From contig NZ_MPHK01000002.1 of the NCBI RefSeq assembly GCF_001957135.1, positions 18,124 to 82,123 of the forward strand: a stretch of DNA of 64,000 nucleotides, in the 5' to 3' direction. The first letter of the stretch is position 1. Every line of letters starts with the position of its first letter. The DNA comes from Shewanella sp. UCD-KL21. Its GTDB lineage: Bacteria > Pseudomonadota > Gammaproteobacteria > Enterobacterales > Shewanellaceae. Shown here piece by piece: positions 48,443 to 57,333 of this stretch. A model generated the notes under the pieces. The model was given only the letters and a program-made list of their open reading frames with translations, ran no database searches and was not told the origin of the DNA. Both the position numbers and the translations under genes were made by a program.

Positions 48443-48726
48443 CCTCAATTCAAATTGAACATGCCTATCTTTAAACTTCGTTACTAATGAAGTTAAATCG
48501 AAGAGATAATAATTCCGGTGTAGATGCGTTCAAGACCTTCGAAAACATGGATGTTTTCGTAGAGCCCACAGGGATGTGTTCACGGCGTGTCTTGGATGCA
48601 TCTGCACATAAGCCTGCGGCAGGCAATTGATTAACTTGAAGCTATGGTGTTCCATAACCTAACCAATACAATTATGGTAACTTGCCTATGCCCAAAGCTG
48701 ATAATTGAAAATTAATTATGGGTGTC
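48443..48726. repeat. Duplicated ~300-bp element, copy B
   Basis: Left arm 48443-48522 and right arm 48603-48726 are nearly identical to copy A, at a 312-bp period on the left. The centre (48523-48602) differs in sequence but keeps a palindrome in the same place (CGAAAACA/TGTTTTCG, loop TGGA) with similar flanks (GACC before it, CAGGGA after). Confidence 0.8.
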
Positions 48727-48770
48727 TCAGTTATTTTTTTATTAACTAAATGGTCAAATAAAAAACAATT

Positions 48771-48811
48771 GACATAATATGTCTCAAAAGCTAACTTAGA
48801 CATAATATGTC
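48771..48811 (+). promoter_or_regulatory. Two identical operator-like palindromes upstream of the YidC-like gene
   Basis: GACATA-A-TATGTC occurs at 48771-48783 and again at 48799-48811, 28 bp apart and so close to the same face of the helix. The first overlaps a TTGACA -35-like box (48770-48775). The second ends 17 bp before the ATG. This arrangement suggests a dedicated repressor or activator, which is not encoded in the window as far as I can tell. Confidence 0.6.
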
Positions 48812-48827
48812 AAGCAAGGAAGTGTAA

Positions 48828-49478
48828 ATGGATATTTGGAATTTTTTCACCAGTTTTATTGTGCAAACTATTGGTTTTTTCACTAACGAAGTTGGTGTGA
48901 CTGAGGCCGTAGCAATCATATTGTTTACTCTGATTGGACGCTTAGTCTTAATGCCTATGAACGTTCTGGCTATGACAAATATGTATAGAAATAAAAAAGC
49001 AATATCTGCAATAAAACCTGAGTTAGAAGAAATAAAAACAATATATAAAGACAAACCAAATGAAATAGCTAAATGTACAATGGCGCTATATAAAAAACAC
49101 AATATTAAAATTCTGGATAAAAATAGTGCAGTGAATATTGTCAGTCAGGGTGTTTTTGGTTTAGGCATGTTCCAAGCCCTTCAACAGATAGTGTTTAATA
49201 GTAAATTTGCTTGGATTGCTAACATTGCAAAACCTGATGTTGCACTGGCATTGCTTGTTGGCGTTATCACATACTTTTCTATGACTATGATGCCAGGTAG
49301 CGCGGAGCACACCAGTACTTTGTTGCTTATAATCCCCTCTATTATTTGTGTTGTTACCTTAATAAGCTTTCCATCCGCTATCGGTTTATATTGGGCTACA
49401 TCTAGCGTGACTAGTTTATTTCAATCCTTGGTGGTTAATAAATTTTTGCATCAACAAGACACATATAAAGCTATTTAA
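48828..49478 (+). CDS. Short divergent YidC/Oxa1-like membrane protein insertase
   Basis: The 216-residue product aligns with the insertase core of YidC, without the large periplasmic P1 domain of proteobacterial YidC. R38 in FTLIGRLVLMP corresponds to the groove arginine of the first core helix. FPSAIGLYWATSSVTSLFQ corresponds to the last core helices. The usual NPLGGCFP segment is replaced by ILDKNSAV, so it is a diverged paralogue, not the housekeeping copy. Codon use is more AT-rich than in neighbouring recC, suggesting acquisition. It has a strong ribosome binding site (AAGGA, 7 nt) and its own terminator. Which proteins it inserts is unknown. Confidence 0.8.
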   Translation: MDIWNFFTSFIVQTIGFFTNEVGVTEAVAIILFTLIGRLVLMPMNVLAMTNMYRNKKAISAIKPELEEIKTIYKDKPNEIAKCTMALYKKHNIKILDKNSAVNIVSQGVFGLGMFQALQQIVFNSKFAWIANIAKPDVALALLVGVITYFSMTMMPGSAEHTSTLLLIIPSIICVVTLISFPSAIGLYWATSSVTSLFQSLVVNKFLHQQDTYKAI

Positions 49479-49489
49479 TTTGAATAGAT

Positions 49490-49522
49490 AAAAGGTCAGA
49501 ATGAACTTTATTCTGACCTTTT
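49490..49522 (+). terminator. Terminator after the YidC-like gene
   Basis: A 13-bp perfect stem AAAAGGTCAGAAT/ATTCTGACCTTTT with a 7-nt loop carries its T-run in the 3' arm. Confidence 0.88.
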
Positions 49523-49726
49523 ATAACTCTTCACTCTCTAAAAATTAATGCCCAAAATCTGCTTCCACAAGTAAAGCCTACTAAATGAAATACGCTATAC
49601 CCCCTAACCAATACACATCGAATTTGGTTGCTTATTTAGCGCTTAAACCCTCGATGTGATAAAAGCCTTTCAAACCTAATAACAACCTCTTAGAATGGTT
49701 TTCATCATCATTTGTAGAGTCGATTA

Positions 49727-52700
49727 ATGCTTAGATTAATTCAATCAAATCAGATGGAAGTTCTGTCTGAACAACTGTCTAAAATGCTCGCTATCCCCCT
49801 TGATAACGCTAATTTACTCGCAAATGAACATATCTTGGTGCAAAGCCCGGGGATGTCGACTTGGCTGCGCTTAGAAGTGGCCAAATATAATGGCATTGCC
49901 GCTGCCCTGTCCTTTCCGCTGCCTTCAAGCTTTACTTGGCAGTTATGCCATGAGCTGTTGCCTGATGTGCCTAAAGATAATGCTTTTACTAAAGCGGCGA
50001 TGACGTGGAAGTTAATGGATTTACTGCCGCCATTACTTGATGACCCAGATTTTGCGCCGCTGCAAGCCTATTTAGCCCCAGTAGAAACTCAGCACGCTAG
50101 TAACAGCGATGAAACACTGCCCTATGTGCAAGCTGGCAGTTTTGATGCTATTAAGCTGTATCAATTGTGTGGCCGTATTGCTGATATTTTTGACCAATAT
50201 CTTGTTTATCGCCCTGATTGGATTTTAGCTTGGGAGCAAAATGAGCATCCGCTTAAATTGGAAGAAAACCAGCTTTGGCAGCCTAAACTGTGGCGGGCAC
50301 TGATTGAATATAACCAGCATCAACTTAATGCCAGCACTTATCATCGCGCTAACTTGCATCAACACTTAATTGCCGCATTGCAAAACTCTGATACTGTGAT
50401 TAAGTCGCTACCAGAGCGGTTATTTGTGTTTGGTATTTCTTCAATGCCGCCGCAAACCTTGCAAGTGCTGTATCACTTGGCTGAACGCATTGAAGTGATC
50501 ATGTTTTCCTTAAGCCCGTGTCAGCATTACTGGGGCGATATTATTGACCCTAAAGCTCGCGCAAGAATGGCGCTGCAATACGCTGATAAAAAACAGTTAG
50601 GCGAGCAATGGGAAGAAAAGCTTGAAGTGGGTAATCCGATTCTGGCTAACAATGGCAAAATGGGCCGTGAATTATTGGATTTAATGCTCGAATTACCGCC
50701 TGAACACACTGATTTTAGTTACGACTGCTATATCGAGCCCGATCAATCCCCTGACAGTTTAAATCTACTGCAAGGGGGGCAATACGATATTCTGCAAATG
50801 GAAACCTTAGGCCAAGCCCTTGGACCTGATGCAGCGCTTTATCAAAATGTCGCCAATAGACGCTCGTTAAGCCAGCAAGACCAATCTATTACCCTGCGCA
50901 GTTGCCATAGCCCGCTACGTGAAGTCGAAACCCTGCACGATCATTTACTTGAGTTGCTGTCAACCAATGCGAATGACAACGGTAAAGAATCACTAAAACC
51001 CAAAGATATAGTGGTGATGATGCCAGATGTAGCAGCTTATGCGCCTTATATTGATGCGGTATTTGGCACTAGCAATAGCGGTTTACATCGAAGTAATCAA
51101 GACTCAGGCAAAACAGCTAATTACTATATTCCCTATGCCATTGCCGATAGAGGCGCAGCTCAAGAGTCACCGCTAATTAACAGCTTTTTGAATTTACTCA
51201 ATATTAATCAAAGCCGTTTTGGCCTCACTGACATTATCAGTATTCTCGAAGTCCCAGCAATTTTACGAAAATTTCAGCTCGATGATGATGCTCTGCAGCT
51301 TGTTAGACGTTGGTTAGATGATGCCAACGTGCGTTGGGGCCGTGATGAAAAAACCCGATTGCAACAAGGAGTGCCAGCCTTTAAGCAAAACTCTTGGGCA
51401 TTTGGTATTAGCCGCTTAATTCAAGGTTATGCTTTTAATGACGAGTCAGCGCTTTATAACGATTCATTGCTCGTACAAGGTGTTGAAGGCCAGTCTGCGC
51501 AAATTCTTGGCTATTTACTCAATTTCTTAGAGGCCATTGACGAATACCAACTGCAACTGGCTAGCCAATGTCCAACCCTTGAACGTATCGCGCAGCTACA
51601 AGGCTTATTAGAGGTTTTCTTTGATGCTGATGATGACGAGCGCGAGCAAGTTCAAACCATTCGCGAAGCCTTAGTCACCTTAAGCACCGAGCTTGAAGAT
51701 GCGGGTCACCAAGGAGAGTTAGATGTTGAAGTGCTCAAGCAATGGTTTAATCAAAACCTTAATGAATCTCGAGTTGGTCAGCGCTACCTTGCGGGGAGTG
51801 TGAACTTTTGTACCTTGATGCCGATGCGCTCAATTCCCTTCAAAGTGGTATGTTTACTGGGTATGAATGATGGCGTTTACCCGCGAGTACAACACCCTGT
51901 TGGATTTGACTTAATGGCCCACAATGGCGCCATTAAAGGTGACCGTTCCCGCCGATTAGACGATCGTTACCTGTTTTTAGAAGCCTTATTGTCTGCCAGA
52001 GAGCAATTTTATATTAGCTATATTGGCCACTCTGAGCGTGATAACGCTGAACGAATTCCCTCAATGTTGGTGTCAGAGCTAACCGAGTATTGCCAGCTGT
52101 GTTATTTTGCTGACTATTATTTCACTACAAATAATGAGCCACAACTGGAAACCGGCCAAGGGTTACGTGAAAGCTTACGTGAAAGCGTTGAAGTAAATAA
52201 TGCCGATAAAGCAATATTAAGCCATTTAATCCAGCAGCAACCGCTGCAACCCTTTGATGCCAAATTGTTTACTGCAACTCAGCAAACTAAATTGCAGCAA
52301 AGTTATAATCATCAGTGGTGCCCGCCAAGTATCGCTGATGCGAACCACTTACTTAATAATGCCCGCTTCTTTAACCGCCTTAAGCCGTTAGATTTAGCCA
52401 ACGATGACAACCCATTTGATGCTGTTGCCGACGATGGCAGCGCAATTGTACAACTTGAATTGTCGGCATTATTACGATTTTTCAGAAGCCCGGCGCAATT
52501 CTTTTTTAATCGCAGTTTAAAAATTGATTTTAATTTACGTATTCAAGCTGACGATAACGACGAGCCATTTAACTTAGATGCATTAGAGCGCTATAAATTA
52601 CAATCAGCAATGATTGACAGTGCAGTGCATCACCAACTTGAACACGCTGACATTGAGTTTATCAACCAGCTAAAAGCCAGTGGCAGTTTACCCATGGCGC

Positions 52701-53416
52701 CCTTTGATGACGTGCTGCTTAATCGCTACCAAAACGACATTAAATACGTCATTGGCAGGGTGCTCTATCTTACTGGCGATAAGAGCCACAGTCAGGAAGT
52801 AGATATTGATTTACAGTTTGAAGGGCTAACGCCGCTAGACAGCACTCAATCAAACATTAACGTTAACCTTATTGGCCGCATCGATGATATTTACGCTAAA
52901 GGGCAAATAAATTATCGCCCTGGTACTGCCCATGGCCGTGATTTTGTCAGGGTGTATCTACGTCATTTATGTCTTAATGCCGCAGGAGTTGAGAAAAACA
53001 GTTACCTGCTGGATATTGGTCATTTTCATGCCTTTAGTGCAATTACGCCAGAGTCCGCTCAGCAATTATTACAGCAATTTATTCAAGCTTATCTCAATGG
53101 CCAAGCCCAGCCGTTATGCTTTATGCCGCGCACCGCATTAGCCTATGTTGAAGCCGATGGTGATCATATGGAAAAACTGCAAGCAGCCGAGCCATTATGG
53201 CTTGATGAACAATCAGGCTTTGGTGAAGGGAACGATCCCCATAATCGGCGTTTATTTAGTTTTCCTGAAGACTTTACTGAAGCTGAATTTGGCAAAACAG
53301 CCACCATGTTACTGCAACCTATGTTGAGTATTTATCACAAAGGCACCCTCGCCGAGCTTGACGAATATGCGACCCAACCACCTAAGCTCTCAGTGATAAA
53401 AGGGGGCAAAGCCTAA
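49727..53416 (+). CDS. recC: Exodeoxyribonuclease V subunit gamma RecC
   Basis: RecC splits DNA strands and recognises Chi in the RecBCD complex. The 1229-residue product is slightly longer than that of E. coli (1122). It keeps the family signature SVNFCTLMPMRSIPFKVVCL followed by LGMNDGVYPR. RecC is an inactivated helicase, so the lack of a canonical Walker A is expected. The stop codon overlaps the recB start (TAATG). The order recC-recB-recD without ptrA between recC and recB is common outside the enterics. Confidence 0.95.
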   Translation: MLRLIQSNQMEVLSEQLSKMLAIPLDNANLLANEHILVQSPGMSTWLRLEVAKYNGIAAALSFPLPSSFTWQLCHELLPDVPKDNAFTKAAMTWKLMDLLPPLLDDPDFAPLQAYLAPVETQHASNSDETLPYVQAGSFDAIKLYQLCGRIADIFDQYLVYRPDWILAWEQNEHPLKLEENQLWQPKLWRALIEYNQHQLNASTYHRANLHQHLIAALQNSDTVIKSLPERLFVFGISSMPPQTLQVLYHLAERIEVIMFSLSPCQHYWGDIIDPKARARMALQYADKKQLGEQWEEKLEVGNPILANNGKMGRELLDLMLELPPEHTDFSYDCYIEPDQSPDSLNLLQGGQYDILQMETLGQALGPDAALYQNVANRRSLSQQDQSITLRSCHSPLREVETLHDHLLELLSTNANDNGKESLKPKDIVVMMPDVAAYAPYIDAVFGTSNSGLHRSNQDSGKTANYYIPYAIADRGAAQESPLINSFLNLLNINQSRFGLTDIISILEVPAILRKFQLDDDALQLVRRWLDDANVRWGRDEKTRLQQGVPAFKQNSWAFGISRLIQGYAFNDESALYNDSLLVQGVEGQSAQILGYLLNFLEAIDEYQLQLASQCPTLERIAQLQGLLEVFFDADDDEREQVQTIREALVTLSTELEDAGHQGELDVEVLKQWFNQNLNESRVGQRYLAGSVNFCTLMPMRSIPFKVVCLLGMNDGVYPRVQHPVGFDLMAHNGAIKGDRSRRLDDRYLFLEALLSAREQFYISYIGHSERDNAERIPSMLVSELTEYCQLCYFADYYFTTNNEPQLETGQGLRESLRESVEVNNADKAILSHLIQQQPLQPFDAKLFTATQQTKLQQSYNHQWCPPSIADANHLLNNARFFNRLKPLDLANDDNPFDAVADDGSAIVQLELSALLRFFRSPAQFFFNRSLKIDFNLRIQADDNDEPFNLDALERYKLQSAMIDSAVHHQLEHADIEFINQLKASGSLPMAPFDDVLLNRYQNDIKYVIGRVLYLTGDKSHSQEVDIDLQFEGLTPLDSTQSNINVNLIGRIDDIYAKGQINYRPGTAHGRDFVRVYLRHLCLNAAGVEKNSYLLDIGHFHAFSAITPESAQQLLQQFIQAYLNGQAQPLCFMPRTALAYVEADGDHMEKLQAAEPLWLDEQSGFGEGNDPHNRRLFSFPEDFTEAEFGKTATMLLQPMLSIYHKGTLAELDEYATQPPKLSVIKGGKA

Positions 53417-56400
53417 TGACTCATATTATTGACAATGCTAGCAAGTTAGAGGCCGCTAACACAGAAATGACTGACTCTGAAATCGCTCATGGCAAAGAAA
53501 CTCACTCCCAAGTCAGCAAGCTTAATCCGCTAACACTGCCTTTTGCAGGTTCAAGCTTAATTGAAGCCAGTGCTGGCACCGGTAAAACCTACACTATTTC
53601 AGGGCTGTATTTACGGCTATTACTGGGCGATAAAGATAAAGCGCCGCTCAGCTGTGAACAGATTTTAGTGGTGACCTTTACTAATGCCGCTACCGAAGAG
53701 TTGCGGGATCGAATTCGTAAACGTATTCAAGTGGCCTTTAAGTGCTTTATTGGCTTAGACACCGATGATGAATTTGTAGAGGCGCTGTACCAACAAGTAC
53801 CAGAGCCTGAGCGGGCAATTGCCCTAAGACGCTTAGATTTAGCGCTAAAGTCACTGGATGAAGCGGCTATTTTTACCATTCACGGTTTTTGTCAGCGCAT
53901 TTTATCTGACATGGCGTTTGAGTCATCGCTATTATTTGAGTCAGAATTTACTCTCGATGACAGTGAATTTTTACATCATGCTGTACGTGATTTTTGGCGT
54001 GAGACCTGTTATCCGCTACCACAAGTATTAGCCCAAGTGATTGATAACGAGTTTGGCGACCCTGATAGTTTGGCTTGGCAACTTAAACCGTTACTCGGCG
54101 CGAGCCAAGCCAATATCCCGTTTGTGGCGAAAGAGTTTAACCAGTTAGCTGATGAATTAGTTCAAAGGCTTGCTCGCTTTAAAAAGCGCTGGCCAACAGA
54201 CAGTGAAAAAGAACTGGAACTACTACACAGCTTACCGCTCAATGGCGCGAGATTCGGCAAAAAAGCCGATGATTATCCGAAGCTTGCCGCCATGTATGAT
54301 CGCTTAACCAATTGGGTTACCTTCGGCAATGGCCTGCCGCCAATTAAAGATTTAGAAATGCTGGCGCTATCTGAGCTAAAACTCAATAAAGGTGGCACTA
54401 TCCCCAGCGCAAATGATGCGCCACTGCTCGATCATATCGAGCGATTATTTGCACTTATCCAGCAAATAAAGCCATCATTTTTAATTCGCGCCCGTGACGG
54501 TATTCGCCTGCGATTTATGCTGCAAAAAGCCCAGCGCAACTTGATGACCCCAGATGATCTCTTGATCACCTTGGCTGATGCCTTATCAACGGCGACTGAA
54601 ACTACTGCTACTGAATCAACTGCTACTGATTCAACTGCCATTGAATCAACTGCTATTGAATCAACTAAGAATGAACCAAGCGCGCAGCATTTAGCCAAAG
54701 CCATTGCGACGCGCTTTCCGGTGGCATTAATTGATGAATTCCAAGATACCGATCCGCTGCAATTTACGATTTTCTCTACCATTTATCAGCAGCAAACTCA
54801 GCTTGATAGTTTAAGTTTATTAATGATTGGCGATCCCAAACAAGCCATTTATGCCTTTCGCGGCGCCGATATTCATACCTATATTCATGCCCGTAAGCAA
54901 ACTAAAGCGCACTATAACCTCGAAACCAATTACCGCTCATCTACTGCACTGGTTAATGGGGTTAACCAGCTCTTTAGCCAACATCAGGATCCATTTATCA
55001 GTGATGCGATCCCTTATGATGTGGTTGATACCCCAGCCAGCGCTGACAATAAAAAGCTCACTGAAGCCACAGAAGACAAATCAGCGCTGCGAATTAAACT
55101 ACTTAGCGAAGGTGAAAGCGGCTTAAATAAAACCACTGCCCGTCATCTACTGGCGAATGATGCTGCCAGTGAAATAAAACGTTTATTAACTGAAGCGCAA
55201 ACTAATCAAGACCAGATAGATGGTCAAAAACAAACTAAACAATGCCATATGAATGGCACAGCGCTCATCGCCAAAGATATTGCCGTGTTAGTGCGCGATA
55301 AAAACGAAGCCTCGGTGATGAAGCAAGCCTTAAGCGAGCGTAATATTGGCGCAGTATTTTTAAGCCGAGATAGCGTGTTTAACACCCAAGAGGCCTTTGA
55401 ACTGGCGATCATTTTACGGGCTATTGCTAACCCGAAAGATGAGCGCTGCCTTCGCGCAGCACTTGCCACCGAGCTTATGGGTTACAGCGCCCAGCAAATT
55501 CATCTGTTTAATCAAGATGAAGAGCAGCGACAAAGCTTACTGGATCAATTTGCTGATTGGCATCAAACCTGGCTTAAGCGCGGCATCATGCCTGCGCTGT
55601 TAAGTTTGGCTAACCAAACCCAGCTGATTAAGCGCTATTTAAGTAAACAACTTAGCCCAAGCGTCGACAGCAACTCAAATAGCATGGCTGATAGTAGTAT
55701 TGATAGTAGTGCTAATAGTAATGCTGAAAGTGGCGAGCGCCGCCTCACCGATTTCCGTCATTTGTGCGAACTACTGCAGCAAAAAGCCACCGAACTTGAT
55801 GGTAGCAGCGCGATAATGAATTGGTTTGACCAGCAACTGATTGATGCTCAAGGCAATGATGAGCAGCAATTGCGCCTTGAAAGCGAACAAAATCTGGTGC
55901 AAATCGTTACCATTCATAAAAGTAAGGGGCTTGAATATCCCGTTTGTATGGTGCCATTTATCAGTCTCGCGCGGGATAATCGTAAAAAGCCTGCACCTAT
56001 GCTTTACCATAAAAATGACCAATTAGTTTGGGATGTTGAGGGTAGCAAAGAAGGCTGGGAGCAATACAAACAAGAAAACCTCGCTGAAGATTTACGTCTG
56101 TTATACGTGGCGCTCACCCGCCCGGTTTATGTGTGTTACTTATACATTGCCAACCATAGCCGCATGCTTAAAGCAGGGGTAAGTAGTCACTTATACGAAA
56201 CCGCCATTGGTTATTTATTGGGGATCACCACTAAAGATTGTGATTTTGAGTTGTTATCACAACAAGCACAGGCCATAAAAACCAGCGCGCCAATCCCCGA
56301 TGCCATTAGCGTGGTTCAGCTAGAGGCGATTGATGACTCAGTACTCACTGAACTTAATAGCCAGTCGCAACAGTTAGCGGCAAAAACCTTGCAGCGTGAT

Positions 56401-57333
56401 TACCACACCCCATGGCGAGTGGGCAGTTACTCAGGTTTGGTGAAACACCTTGCCCATGAAAAAGTCTCTCCGGGTGCCGACGATGAAGACTTTAGTCAAG
56501 AAACCCTGCCGCAATTTGAATCCGCCGCTGACATCAACCCTTTTGACACAGATGTTGAAGACAACGCCATTAACCGCTTTACCTTCGAGCGCGGCGCCAA
56601 TGCCGGTAGCTTCATGCATTTGGTGTTAGAGCTATTTGATTTCACCAATGCTGAGGTTGAATTGCCACAAGCCTTACCCAAAGCCATGGAGCAATATGGT
56701 TTTGACCAAGAGATATGGACAGATACCTTAATCGAATGGTATCAGCAAATCCTTAATAGCCCGCTCATTACCAATAATGCAGCGCAAGATAGTCAACTAT
56801 TAAATGACCATGGTTTGCCACTGACATTAGCCCAGTTAGCCCCAGAGCAAAAATTAGTTGAGATGGAGTTTTATCTGCCCATTAGCCAATTAAAATCTCA
56901 GCAGTTAAATCAGTTATTACAACAATATGGTTATGATGCAGGGCTTGAATTTGACGAGCTACAAGGCATGTTAAAAGGCTTTATCGATTTAACCTTTGAG
57001 TATAAAGGCCAGTATTTTATTGCCGATTATAAATCTAACCATTTGGGTGACGATTTAACATGTTATGACCATAATGCTATGGCGACAGCCATTAGTAGCC
57101 ACCGTTATAATTTGCAATATATTCTTTATACCTTGGCACTGCATCGTTACTTATCTTTGCGAATGCCAAGTTATGATTACCAGCGTCATATAGGCGGCAG
57201 TTTTTACCTTTTCTTACGTGGTATGAGCCCAGAAGCTTTAGGCGCTGGAATATTTTTCGATAGACCGCCACAGGCCTTAATCACTGATTTAGATGCACTA
57301 TTTACTAACAACAATGCATTGGAGCAAAAATAA
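53416..57333 (+). CDS. recB: Exodeoxyribonuclease V subunit beta RecB
   Basis: RecB is the 3'-5' helicase and nuclease of RecBCD. The 1305-residue product has Walker A ASAGTGKT (51-58), motif II LIDEFQDTD (D440/E441), motif VI in LLYVALTRPVYVCYL, and a C-terminal RecB nuclease domain with GFIDLTF and IADYKSNH (D1204, K1206). Two low-complexity insertions unusual for RecB are present: a Thr/Ser/Glu/Ala repeat at about 394-418 just before motif II, and a Ser/Asn/Asp-rich run near 750-775. Both appear to be in exposed linkers and all motifs are intact, so activity is probably kept. Length exceeds E. coli (1180). Confidence 0.96.
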   Translation: MTHIIDNASKLEAANTEMTDSEIAHGKETHSQVSKLNPLTLPFAGSSLIEASAGTGKTYTISGLYLRLLLGDKDKAPLSCEQILVVTFTNAATEELRDRIRKRIQVAFKCFIGLDTDDEFVEALYQQVPEPERAIALRRLDLALKSLDEAAIFTIHGFCQRILSDMAFESSLLFESEFTLDDSEFLHHAVRDFWRETCYPLPQVLAQVIDNEFGDPDSLAWQLKPLLGASQANIPFVAKEFNQLADELVQRLARFKKRWPTDSEKELELLHSLPLNGARFGKKADDYPKLAAMYDRLTNWVTFGNGLPPIKDLEMLALSELKLNKGGTIPSANDAPLLDHIERLFALIQQIKPSFLIRARDGIRLRFMLQKAQRNLMTPDDLLITLADALSTATETTATESTATDSTAIESTAIESTKNEPSAQHLAKAIATRFPVALIDEFQDTDPLQFTIFSTIYQQQTQLDSLSLLMIGDPKQAIYAFRGADIHTYIHARKQTKAHYNLETNYRSSTALVNGVNQLFSQHQDPFISDAIPYDVVDTPASADNKKLTEATEDKSALRIKLLSEGESGLNKTTARHLLANDAASEIKRLLTEAQTNQDQIDGQKQTKQCHMNGTALIAKDIAVLVRDKNEASVMKQALSERNIGAVFLSRDSVFNTQEAFELAIILRAIANPKDERCLRAALATELMGYSAQQIHLFNQDEEQRQSLLDQFADWHQTWLKRGIMPALLSLANQTQLIKRYLSKQLSPSVDSNSNSMADSSIDSSANSNAESGERRLTDFRHLCELLQQKATELDGSSAIMNWFDQQLIDAQGNDEQQLRLESEQNLVQIVTIHKSKGLEYPVCMVPFISLARDNRKKPAPMLYHKNDQLVWDVEGSKEGWEQYKQENLAEDLRLLYVALTRPVYVCYLYIANHSRMLKAGVSSHLYETAIGYLLGITTKDCDFELLSQQAQAIKTSAPIPDAISVVQLEAIDDSVLTELNSQSQQLAAKTLQRDYHTPWRVGSYSGLVKHLAHEKVSPGADDEDFSQETLPQFESAADINPFDTDVEDNAINRFTFERGANAGSFMHLVLELFDFTNAEVELPQALPKAMEQYGFDQEIWTDTLIEWYQQILNSPLITNNAAQDSQLLNDHGLPLTLAQLAPEQKLVEMEFYLPISQLKSQQLNQLLQQYGYDAGLEFDELQGMLKGFIDLTFEYKGQYFIADYKSNHLGDDLTCYDHNAMATAISSHRYNLQYILYTLALHRYLSLRMPSYDYQRHIGGSFYLFLRGMSPEALGAGIFFDRPPQALITDLDALFTNNNALEQK
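54598..54672 (+). repeat. 15-bp coding minisatellite in recB
   Basis: Five in-frame 15-bp units of the type GAATCAACTGCTATT encode E-S-T-A-T/I repeats. Because the unit is a multiple of three, copy changes keep the frame. Confidence 0.85.

Noticed and set aside
47792-48827. Possible CRISPR array or integron attC cluster in the palindrome-rich region
   Set aside because: Repeats are too few, too long and unequally spaced for CRISPR, there are no cas or integrase genes, and the attC core site pattern is not clearly present.
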